Assembly: GCA_022360375.1 (NCBI GenBank)
Contig: JAKSCW010000510.1
Location: 1 to 28,102, forward strand
Direction: 5' to 3'
From: Balneolales bacterium
GTDB taxonomy: Bacteria; Bacteroidota; Rhodothermia; Balneolales; Balneolaceae
DNA length: 28,102 bases
Shown: piece by piece, positions 17,001 through 23,332 of the stretch
Layout: the number at the start of each line of letters is the position of its first letter
Numbering within the stretch: position 1 is the first letter of the stretch
Notes under the pieces: generated by a model
Seen by the model: only the letters and a program-made list of their open reading frames with translations
Told to the model about the DNA's origin: nothing
Databases searched by the model: none
Program-made: the position numbers and the translations under genes

Positions 17001-18738
17001 GTGCTTCAAGAGTATCGTCTTCAATTTTAACTAATGGAACATCAATAGTGAGCTGACCAAATGCATTATCCAAACTATTTGCCGTTACCTCCAGGTCATA
17101 ACTAACATCTGCTATTGCACTTGCCAATTCATCATACTGTGTAAGTCTTTTTAAATCAATTTTTTCTGCAATACCACTCAACTCGAAAACAGGTAACGTA
17201 TCCTGAATATTTACCAATCCTATTCCAGAAACAAATGCTTCATCGGCAGTAAGCTTGAATTCTGGTTCGAAAATTCCATTCTGCCAGTTCGCGATGATAA
17301 ATAGCGAATCATAGGGAAGTGCATTAATCAACCCATTATTCAGGTTCATTGTAATGTCACCCGTTGCAGAATCCGGATTAAAAGAATCGGTTTTAAATTC
17401 CACTTTTCCGGAAAGATCGGTCGCCTTTATATACTCTGTTACCAGGTTACCCATATTCAGGCTATCCATAGAGATGAATATCTCAGAATAAACAGAGTCT
17501 TGTTGCGAGAAAAGGCCTTCTATACTTACAAATCCGCGGTCACTCTGCCCATTTAAATCAAAAGATATCCCTTCTTCGGCACCACTAACATGGCCTGTAA
17601 TTTCCGTTTTAGTAATAGCGTCCAGTTGGATAGATGTAAGTGAAGTAAGCCAGGTTGATAAATCCAGGGAATCAAATTCTATCTCTTCAATAGATGCTGA
17701 GTATGTATGAATATCTTCCAGATTGAGCCCACCCGATAAACGTGCAGATGAATTTCCAACTTCTATTTCAAGATTTTCAACATTCAAGGAATCAACCGTT
17801 CCGGTTAGTACACTGTTTAGTGATATGGGTTGTGCAATAGATGGAAATTCAGGAACAATTTTTCTTGCAGTATTTGAAGAAAAGACAAAATCCTCGAGTT
17901 GTATTCGGAAATTTGAGGCTTCAAATTCAGAAACGAGATTCTCACTAAAAATATCAACACCTTCTACCCGGCTGTTAAGCCTTAAGGATGTGCTTTCTGT
18001 GGCGACATTAAATGCATTAATTTCCAGATAATTGGTATCATTAAAAACCTGACCAAAAATATTTACACGGTTTATCTGGGCTTCAGGCACACCAAAATTC
18101 AGATTCTCGATATCTAAAAATCTTTGTTGCTCAGTAACGTCCAGAAAAATGTTCAGGTTTAAATTACTCAGAGTTAGCTTATCCGTATCTATAATTTCAG
18201 CTTGCTCAAGATCATAATTAAGTAACTCTATATTTCCATTTTCAATAATTATCCTGGGAGCTAAAAGAGACCAGCTTTCAATACCGGCAGTATTGATAGT
18301 TGTATCAGAAGAATTCCCTGGAGTTTTTTCGACCTGTTTATGGAAGTTAACCGGAGAAAGCGCATCAAGAATTATGGTAGGAGAATAAATTTCCAAAGAA
18401 TTCACTATGAACTGGTTCCTGATTAATCCACCAACATCTACGGAAGCAGAGATCGAATCAGTAAAGAAAGCAGGGGTAATGCTACTGGAATCCGGGTAGA
18501 GAGATACCCCGGAAAATGAAAAATTAAAGGGGATATTACCTTCTAAATGATCAATTTTAAGAAGTACACTTCTGCCCTCATTAAATCGATTTTCAAACTG
18601 GGTTACCAAATAGTTTTTTGAGGCAGGAAACTGTATTGAGACATAAAATGCACTAATTAATAACACCAGAGCTATAATCAGAATACCTAATGTATTCCAG
18701 AAAATTGTCCATGTTTTATGTAGCCATCTGATTCCCAT
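14053..18738 (-). CDS. tamB: TamB-like translocation and assembly module protein (DUF490)
   Basis: A very long (1561 residues) periplasm-spanning protein. One N-terminal membrane segment (about 13-33) anchors it in the inner membrane. The rest is repetitive beta-strand sequence rich in D, S, N and L, as in AsmA/TamB bridge proteins. The C-terminal TamB domain (about 1080-1525) includes AQVNLRAFYQARPDINNL and LYNDRIILSREGFITG. A basic, charged tail follows (RRLTNPFRRLFGKK). TamB-type proteins connect inner and outer membranes and are linked to beta-barrel protein insertion and phospholipid transport, usually with an Omp85 partner. The gene starts 2 nt after aroB and overlaps rnr by 4 nt. The downstream Omp85-type fusion is the obvious candidate partner. 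Confidence 0.9.
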   Translation of the reverse strand: MGIRWLHKTWTIFWNTLGILIIALVLLISAFYVSIQFPASKNYLVTQFENRFNEGRSVLLKIDHLEGNIPFNFSFSGVSLYPDSSSITPAFFTDSISASVDVGGLIRNQFIVNSLEIYSPTIILDALSPVNFHKQVEKTPGNSSDTTINTAGIESWSLLAPRIIIENGNIELLNYDLEQAEIIDTDKLTLSNLNLNIFLDVTEQQRFLDIENLNFGVPEAQINRVNIFGQVFNDTNYLEINAFNVATESTSLRLNSRVEGVDIFSENLVSEFEASNFRIQLEDFVFSSNTARKIVPEFPSIAQPISLNSVLTGTVDSLNVENLEIEVGNSSARLSGGLNLEDIHTYSASIEEIEFDSLDLSTWLTSLTSIQLDAITKTEITGHVSGAEEGISFDLNGQSDRGFVSIEGLFSQQDSVYSEIFISMDSLNMGNLVTEYIKATDLSGKVEFKTDSFNPDSATGDITMNLNNGLINALPYDSLFIIANWQNGIFEPEFKLTADEAFVSGIGLVNIQDTLPVFELSGIAEKIDLKRLTQYDELASAIADVSYDLEVTANSLDNAFGQLTIDVPLVKIEDDTLEAHQIYADFNSINSTSKELRVTSTALDFSLNGEYHPNSLIALSGHWANFFTTRIKEELLFEEVQPSQEVQSDSLDQNFELSFDIKNLALLKSYFPGLPDLETEATGTSSFSVNQDRLLFNTSLVDRQFAFDSNVIDSLALQFTGSFRYNETIKSFSNFRAQVETSQITTDFADGDGAFVNFVMEEDSIQIVSRMQRISEDTRMDFSASVVLEDSSLSIALDEFALGNDIYQWTNEGMPSFVFNNESKLIFNDFLFTNEEELLSFDGIFSAEPEDSVNYTLRNVNLQRISDIVDGRIDFSGTLDGSFTTKSLTRIPSIQGRLGISRLAIADRVVGDLDISSVYNSSLNRFDTNIQVRTDSVKYPEYFTRSGRVGQNITLDGYLLAPETGDFNDIDSLYFFDLDFESIDLWVLPFIAPRVFTEMAGIASGKGQIWGNLSEFDYDVDYDIGVNDAVFIRPRFLDTYYYALGSINLNRQNGLVFEDMFIIDPSGGSAILSGNYDLGDLGRVHDMNLILEMDEFQFLNNSFSPDVTFFGDAYGSTTLAITGTNLNPVLSTLTPVQISDFSNIGIPLLEETKLDEDNRFIQFVNDFDEQQTTSASIDETQIISIERSEEDPFQRSFIERFTLDLQFVTDVPMTVRLIFDPVTGDIIETEGTGRLGIRLEDQQISMFGQFNISGGQYQFVSGEIFTRRFELEPGGSIVWAGSPADAQVNLRAFYQARPDINNLTRTEATIDNEESQRVPVQLALDIGGSLSLIENDFYFRLPATFELQQNSTLAAQINNLNRNEDEKLIQATSFLLMGDFIPSSTTGSETTSLTDNISGSAAVLNPILSSQVISPLLSNQVNSLLRSDIGTLDIDFNLNTYNDVDLAVALRLYNDRIILSREGFITGSQSSIGDLGATYRINQTLSVTAFHRQGSTVGTFSSVEETQQSQDINGVGVEAQVSFNSWDEFFRRLTNPFRRLFGKKEDSESVASTNVNDKGDE

Positions 18739-18740
18739 AG

Positions 18741-19835
18741 TTAATTAAAATGATCCAGAATATACTTCCAGCTTTCATGAATCAGGTTTTCATTATCAAT
18801 CATTTTTACATACGGATCAGCCATCGCATTTAACAGTACCAACCTGATGTTTGAGTCTTTCACTTTCTTATCCCTAAGCATCAATGGGATAAACTCGTCA
18901 AACCGATCTGCAATAGAGCTGAGATTAAAAGAATAGTAGGGTTTAAAGGGCTTCAGTTTGTCGTCATTTATTTCTGCTCCCAAAAGGTTCGATGCTTTTA
19001 CCGCGCCAAACATTCCGGCAAAAACAGCCTCTCCATGAGAGAAAGAATCATAATCTCCTAATCGTTCAATAACATGAGCATAGGTGTGCCCAAAGTTCAG
19101 GTAAGCTCGTACACCCCCTTCCTTAACATCACGCTGAACCAGATTAACCTTGATAGCTGCACTTTTTTGAATTACAGAAACCCACTTCCCGGGATTATCA
19201 AAATCATCCTGTTTAACAAGCTCGCCCAGTTCATCCAATAGTTCAGGAGTTTCAATCATCCCATACTTGATGATTTCACTTAATCCATTTACCCATTCTT
19301 TTTTGGGTAACGTTTTTAGAAATGAAACATCTGCATATACCGCCTTTGGTTGGTAGAAAGAACCGATAAGGTTTTTCCCTTTTGAATGATTAATACCCGT
19401 TTTCCCTCCTATTGAACTGTCTACCATTGCAAGTAATGTAGTTGGCACCTGTATTAAAGGAATACCCCTGAGCACCGTTGCGGCTACATATCCTGCTAAA
19501 TCACCTACCACTCCTCCGCCAATTGCCAGTATTGCCGTATTTCTTTCTACGCCTGCATTCAAAACAAAATCAACAATGCTACAATATTGATCTAAGCTTT
19601 TGGAAGCCTCACCAGAGGGTACCACATAAGTGAGTACTTTGGCAAAATTGTCCTGGAGTGATTGATCAATCCGATCATTATGAAAAAGGTGTACCTGTTG
19701 ATCAATAATTACAATTATTTTTTCCGTGGAATAGTGTGCCAGTAAAAAATGATTAAGCTCATCTAGCAGGTTCTCTCCAATGGTTATAAAATAATCATCT
19801 TTGGTGGTTGTCTGTACAGATATTTTGTTAAACAT
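18741..19835 (-). CDS. aroB: 3-dehydroquinate synthase (AroB)
   Basis: AroB makes 3-dehydroquinate from DAHP, the second step of the shikimate pathway, using NAD and a divalent metal. Its 364 residues carry GGGVVGDLAGYVAAT at about 106-120, VDSSIGGKTGIN near 138-149 and the metal ligands E187 (GLSEIIKYG), H250 (NFGHTYAH) and H267 (SHGEAV). All key residues are present. The gene overlaps the end of aroK by 8 nt, a common and functionally sensible pair, and ends 2 nt before tamB. The assignment is firm. Confidence 0.96.
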   Translation of the reverse strand: MFNKISVQTTTKDDYFITIGENLLDELNHFLLAHYSTEKIIVIIDQQVHLFHNDRIDQSLQDNFAKVLTYVVPSGEASKSLDQYCSIVDFVLNAGVERNTAILAIGGGVVGDLAGYVAATVLRGIPLIQVPTTLLAMVDSSIGGKTGINHSKGKNLIGSFYQPKAVYADVSFLKTLPKKEWVNGLSEIIKYGMIETPELLDELGELVKQDDFDNPGKWVSVIQKSAAIKVNLVQRDVKEGGVRAYLNFGHTYAHVIERLGDYDSFSHGEAVFAGMFGAVKASNLLGAEINDDKLKPFKPYYSFNLSSIADRFDEFIPLMLRDKKVKDSNIRLVLLNAMADPYVKMIDNENLIHESWKYILDHFN

Positions 19836-20391
19836 ACCGTTTAATTTTATCGATCAAAGCATTGACTTGCTCTTCCTTCGACCCGAAACCAGAAGTATCG
19901 TGATGTATTTGTGCCTGTTGATAATATTCAATTCTATTTGAATATAAGGCATTTAAATCTTCAAACAGAGTCTCTTCTGATTTCAGTTTTCCTTCGTTAT
20001 CCAACACAATTGGACGTTTTTTATTTTTCACAACACGCCGAATAATTGTTCGGATCGGAGTTTTCAGGTACACCAATAATCCATGAAGTTTCAGATGATC
20101 CACAATTTGTTGACTTTGAAGCGAGCCGCCACCTAAGGCAACCACCCCCTTAAAAGTTCTGGTAAGCTCTAGTAAATACTCCCATTCTTTTTGCCTGAAG
20201 TAGCTTTCCCCTTCGTTTTTGAATATCTCCTTAACAGAGCGGCCTTCCTTGTCTTCAATTACCTCATCCAAATCCTTAAAAGGCATATCTAAGCTAGCAG
20301 ATAATGCCCTTCCTATGGTGCTTTTACCTGACGCCATAAATCCAACCATGAAAATGGATTCACTAAATTTAGTTAGTCTGTATTCATTCAT
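19828..20391 (-). CDS. aroK: Shikimate kinase (AroK)
   Basis: AroK phosphorylates shikimate at the 3-hydroxyl with ATP. The 187-residue protein has Walker A VGFMASGKSTIG near 16-27, the substrate-binding FKDLDEVIEDKEG stretch, FRQKEW with its conserved Arg and VALGGGSL as the Walker B region. About ten extra residues precede the Walker A strand compared with E. coli AroK; the overlap with the NFACT gene (4 nt) supports this start. It directly precedes aroB. Length and motifs fit well. Confidence 0.95.
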   Translation of the reverse strand: MNEYRLTKFSESIFMVGFMASGKSTIGRALSASLDMPFKDLDEVIEDKEGRSVKEIFKNEGESYFRQKEWEYLLELTRTFKGVVALGGGSLQSQQIVDHLKLHGLLVYLKTPIRTIIRRVVKNKKRPIVLDNEGKLKSEETLFEDLNALYSNRIEYYQQAQIHHDTSGFGSKEEQVNALIDKIKRYV

Positions 20392-21965
20392 TCCGTTGGG
20401 TCTGCTGGTTCAACTATTGTTACTTGTTCCTTTTGTACGGTTACTGCTCCGGGAGCCGCCCCCTTAGGTTTACGGACGTATTTTTTCTTTGTGAAAATAA
20501 CGGGTACTAATTTGGATCCTTTAGCTTTTGAATTGAATGCTGCATAAGAAGCCGCTTGATCAATAAGCAAAGCATCAGGCATGTTTTTATTGTTCTTCAT
20601 CCTGATTATTAAATGGGAACCAGGAACGCCCCGCGCGTGCATCCAAACATCTTCTTTATGAGATAATTGAATCAATTTGTCATTACTTTTTGCGTTTTTT
20701 CCAATCCAAATTTGATATCCATTCAATTCAACGGTGTGAAAAGGCAGATTTTGTTCCTTATTTTTCTTTTTTCCAAGATTCAGGCTCTCAAGATCAAACC
20801 TGAATTTTTTCTGCCAATCATTTAACTGGTCGTAATATTCAATTTCTAACAATTCTCCCTGCATCTTCAAGAGTTTATCCAAACGCTCCTTAAGTATGGG
20901 TACCCGGTGCTTTGCTTCTTCGTACGAGGCCTTCGAGTTAGCAGATTTTTCATAATACCGCTCTGCGTTCTCAACCATGGTAAGGGTTGAATCGACAGGA
21001 ATTTGAACCTGTTGTCCCTCTTTATAAAAATCATCAATAGAAATCAGGGATACTTGCGGCGCAGGTTTATGGGAATGTGCCATTAAAAGGTGCCCGTATT
21101 TTTCATACAAACCTGATTTTTCCAATCCTTTTTCAGCTTTTTCAAGATTTCTCAAAGAAGATTCCAGCCGCTTAATTTTCTGGGTCAACACCTTTTCATA
21201 GCCCTTCTTTCTTTGTTGTAACCGCCTTGTTTTCGCGTAGTTTTTAAACCGATATTGAACTAGTTCATTTATGCTTTGCTTATTCACTTTGGTTGCAACA
21301 GGAAGAAACTGTTCATCAATCATAGTCACCAAGCCGGAATTTAAAACTCTGAAGGCAGGCTGAGTCTCTATTTGCTCCATGATTTTCTGAAGTTCAGAAC
21401 ATACTTCTTCAGGTGATTTTGACTCCCAATGGTGAATCCTGATCAGTTCCGCAAGATTAGTTCTGGGAAACATAGGATTTAGTTTAGTCACAAGATCCCT
21501 GGTTCCTTTGTAGTGCTCCGGAATTTGAAACAAGGCTGTATTTTTTCCCTCAGGAATTTTCTGGCCTATGTCTCCCTGGTCTTTAAATGATGAAATTATC
21601 TCCCCTTCTTTTGATAATAAAACATTTGCCTTATTACCGAATAGTTTAAACCATAACCTGTACTCATTAGAAAAAACGATTGAAATAATTCGATCATGTT
21701 TTATTAGTTCAATATCAAGAATAGGTACCCCATAGATTTGGTCAAAAAAATGAATAGTATTGCTTTTTTTTGGGGGGTTATAGGCATCCAGAAACAAGGT
21801 TTCATTGCCTGAACTGGCATTAAAAATTAATCTGAAACTTTTCTTGTCGCCTGCAATAAAAATCTCCAGTTGATTTTTGAACGGAGTAATGGCTCGCTCT
21901 ACCCAACAATCTGTTAACTTGTTTTTGAACTCTTTCTGTAGATATATTAATTCGTAATAATTCAT
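20388..21965 (-). CDS. rqcH: NFACT-family protein, RqcH-like (ribosome-associated quality control)
   Basis: A 525-residue homologue of RqcH/NEMF, which binds stalled large ribosomal subunits and recruits tRNA to add C-terminal tails in bacteria. The NFACT-N domain occupies about 1-200; D91-R92 (KHDRIISIVF) sit where the functional DR pair of RqcH is found. A helical coiled-coil region follows at about 240-400. The C-terminal NFACT-R (DUF814) domain is seen as GYQIWIGKNAKSNDKL, VWMHARGVPGSHLIIR and YVRKPKGAAPGAVTV. Older annotations call such proteins fibronectin-binding protein A. In the second NFACT-N motif the acidic residue I expect reads Lys (FKLFGNKAN), so tailing activity is not certain. 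It heads the six-gene operon and diverges from an unknown gene 38 nt away. Confidence 0.88.
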   Translation of the reverse strand: MNYYELIYLQKEFKNKLTDCWVERAITPFKNQLEIFIAGDKKSFRLIFNASSGNETLFLDAYNPPKKSNTIHFFDQIYGVPILDIELIKHDRIISIVFSNEYRLWFKLFGNKANVLLSKEGEIISSFKDQGDIGQKIPEGKNTALFQIPEHYKGTRDLVTKLNPMFPRTNLAELIRIHHWESKSPEEVCSELQKIMEQIETQPAFRVLNSGLVTMIDEQFLPVATKVNKQSINELVQYRFKNYAKTRRLQQRKKGYEKVLTQKIKRLESSLRNLEKAEKGLEKSGLYEKYGHLLMAHSHKPAPQVSLISIDDFYKEGQQVQIPVDSTLTMVENAERYYEKSANSKASYEEAKHRVPILKERLDKLLKMQGELLEIEYYDQLNDWQKKFRFDLESLNLGKKKNKEQNLPFHTVELNGYQIWIGKNAKSNDKLIQLSHKEDVWMHARGVPGSHLIIRMKNNKNMPDALLIDQAASYAAFNSKAKGSKLVPVIFTKKKYVRKPKGAAPGAVTVQKEQVTIVEPADPTE

Positions 21966-21990
21966 ATAGCATTTTGGGAGAGTAAAAGAT

Positions 21991-21997
21991 AAAGGAG
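21991..21997 (+). promoter_or_regulatory. Strong Shine-Dalgarno site before the unknown gene at 22004
   Basis: AAAGGAG lies six bases before the ATG at 22004. Most other genes in the window have no comparable ribosome binding site, so this one fixes the start and suggests efficient translation. Confidence 0.7.
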
Positions 21998-22003
21998 AAT
22001 TTA

Positions 22004-22657
22004 ATGCTTTATCCTATTTTTAATTCTGTTGTTAATACCATCGACACACAACTCGCCAAAAGGGGAATCAATACCGATGTTTTTAAAACCTGGGAAGACA
22101 ATAAAATCCATGCAACAGGACTTGAGATTTTAGTTGGTTTAACTCAAAGCTCAGATTTTGTTCATTCCCTTTCAATCAATTTCGATTGGGACAGTTTCCG
22201 CGAAACAGCTGTAGCCAAAAATCTGGAAGGAATGCACAAACATCCCCTTCTTAAGATCAAGAAACTCTCAGATGTTGACATGCTTCCCACTATCGATATT
22301 GAAATGACCTGGCTTTTCAACATCGAAACCTGTCAACCTCAGCTTCCTGGCAAAGAAGGTAATTATCGAATTGAACAGGCTAGTAAGTGGATGGAGGCCA
22401 TTAGTTCAGAGATTAATTCATTATTGAAAAATGAAAACATCATTACCCGGTGGCATATTGAAATTGAAGGAGATGAGAATGGTAAATTCCTTTCTGCAAT
22501 CAACCTGATTTCTTATTTCCAATACGAATTAACCGAAATTGAAAATCTGAACGAACTCCAGGGGCATGTAAGTCGCCAGCTACAAGACTTATTGCTAAAA
22601 GGCTCCCGAGTCATCTCGTTGTGCGATAACGTTCTGGAAGAAACAGTAGCCGCGTAA
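22004..22657 (+). CDS. Unrecognised soluble protein, 217 residues
   Basis: I do not recognise this protein. It has no signal peptide, membrane segment or obvious nucleotide or metal motif, and reads as a mixed alpha/beta cytoplasmic protein. The N-terminal half contains alternating hydrophobic strands (TGLEILVGL, HSLSINFDW, TIDIEMTWLF). The middle is helical (RIEQASKWMEAISSEINSLL), then come more strands (WHIEIEGDE, LSAINLISYF) and a long C-terminal helix. A perfect Shine-Dalgarno site supports translation. It diverges from the RqcH-like gene across 38 nt and converges on the bS22-like gene, whose terminator lies 12 bases past its stop. It forms a single-gene unit. Its position between RNA quality-control and ribosomal genes is suggestive only. 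Confidence 0.85.
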   Translation: MLYPIFNSVVNTIDTQLAKRGINTDVFKTWEDNKIHATGLEILVGLTQSSDFVHSLSINFDWDSFRETAVAKNLEGMHKHPLLKIKKLSDVDMLPTIDIEMTWLFNIETCQPQLPGKEGNYRIEQASKWMEAISSEINSLLKNENIITRWHIEIEGDENGKFLSAINLISYFQYELTEIENLNELQGHVSRQLQDLLLKGSRVISLCDNVLEETVAA

Positions 22658-22659
22658 AG

Positions 22660-22693
22660 AAATAAAAAAGGCTCCAAACAAAGTTTGAAGCCT
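22660..22693 (-). terminator. Rho-independent terminator of the bS22-like gene
   Basis: On the minus strand, AGGCT-T-CAAAC, loop TTT and GTTTG-G-AGCCT form an 11-position stem (22669-22693) with one mismatch, immediately followed by TTTTTTATTTC. This is a textbook intrinsic terminator, six bases after the stop of the 30-codon gene. On the plus strand it also lies 12 bases past the unknown gene's stop and may stop that transcript, though the T-run there is 8 bases away. Confidence 0.85.
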
Positions 22694-22698
22694 GAAAA

Positions 22699-22791
22699 TT
22701 ACTTTTTCTTCTTATGCCTGTTCTTTCTCAGGCGCTTTTTGCGCTTGTGTTTTGCAATCTTTGCGCGCTTTCTTTTTTTACCGCTTGGCAT
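22699..22791 (-). CDS. Tiny ribosomal protein, bS22 / AURKAIP1-COX24 type (30 residues)
   Basis: A 30-codon gene starting MPSGKKRKRAK and ending HKKKK, with 20 of its 30 residues Lys or Arg and no acidic residue. This matches the very small AURKAIP1/COX24-domain proteins conserved in Bacteroidota and related to actinobacterial bS22 and mitochondrial mS38, which sit in the small ribosomal subunit. It is easily missed because of its length. Support comes from the highly characteristic composition, the ATG start, a strong terminator right after the stop, and the HU gene 71 nt upstream on the same strand, a neighbourhood I recall from other Bacteroidota. Assignment to bS22 rather than another short basic ribosomal protein is likely but not proven. 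Confidence 0.85.
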   Translation of the reverse strand: MPSGKKRKRAKIAKHKRKKRLRKNRHKKKK

Positions 22792-22803
22792 AAATACTCA
22801 CTT

Positions 22804-22844
22804 AGTTCTAATTTTTTGTTACTCAGATTTTCAAAATAAGAACT
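22804..22844. repeat. Inverted repeat between HU and the bS22-like gene
   Basis: AGTTCT-A-ATTTT (22804-22815) pairs with AAAAT-A-AGAACT (22833-22844), giving 11 pairs with one A-A mismatch and a 17-base loop. On the minus strand it ends about 12 bases before the bS22-like ATG. It could be a leader structure or partial terminator after HU, or a chance product of AT-rich sequence. Confidence 0.35.
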
Positions 22845-22862
22845 TTTAAAGGTATTTCTAAA

Positions 22863-23156
22863 TCAATTTTGCTCTGAAACTGAGGAATTTACCGCTTCTT
22901 TAAAGTCTTTAGAGACTTTTAAAACTGGCACATATTGCTCGGGTACAATAACCTCAACATTTGTTTTGGGATTTCGCGCAACGCGTTGGGCTCTTTTTAC
23001 CACTTTAAAACTACCGAAACCACGAAGTTCAATAGATTCTCCTCGTTTCATTGAATCAATAACTGTTTCCATAAAACCGTTAACGACTGCTTCAGTCTCT
23101 ACTTTAGTTAGACCAACCGAAGATGATATAATATCTACAATGTCTGCTTTAGTCAT
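22863..23156 (-). CDS. HU/IHF family DNA-binding protein
   Basis: A 97-residue nucleoid-associated protein that binds and bends DNA as a dimer. The helical N-terminal half (MTKADIVDIISSSVGLTKVE) is followed by the diagnostic ELRGFGSFKVVKRAQRVARN and the DNA-binding arm PKTNVEVIVPEQYVPVLKVSK. The C-terminus carries a short Ser/Glu-rich extension (SSVSEQN) beyond the usual 90 residues. Whether it works as HU or as an IHF-like subunit cannot be told from sequence. It precedes the bS22-like gene on the same strand and diverges from the symporter across 176 bases. Confidence 0.95.
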   Translation of the reverse strand: MTKADIVDIISSSVGLTKVETEAVVNGFMETVIDSMKRGESIELRGFGSFKVVKRAQRVARNPKTNVEVIVPEQYVPVLKVSKDFKEAVNSSVSEQN

Positions 23157-23332
23157 ATTTACATAATATTTCTTAATAACTTCAGGTATCGCCGCAACAA
23201 CAAACAGAAATGAAATCGTTCATTATGTGTACCAAGGTTTTTGAACCAGCTTTTTCGCCAGCATAAAAAACTTTTGCTAAATGTTTTTTACTTTGGCACC
23301 TTCAAATTTAACACTAACAACATCCCCCTTGC
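23157..23332. other. Divergent intergenic region between HU and the symporter
   Basis: 176 bases hold the promoters of both flanking genes. No convincing element was found. TTACTTTGG near 23288 is one base off the Bacteroidota -7 motif but lacks a TTG at the right spacing, and TTGAAC/CATAAA (23241-23267) is a weak sigma-70-like pair. Neither flanking start has a Shine-Dalgarno site. Confidence 0.4.

Noticed and set aside
23290..23312. TTTGGCAC before the symporter, resembling the -24 half of a sigma-54 promoter
   Set aside because: The -12 GC element is missing at the required spacing (AATTT follows instead of TTGC).
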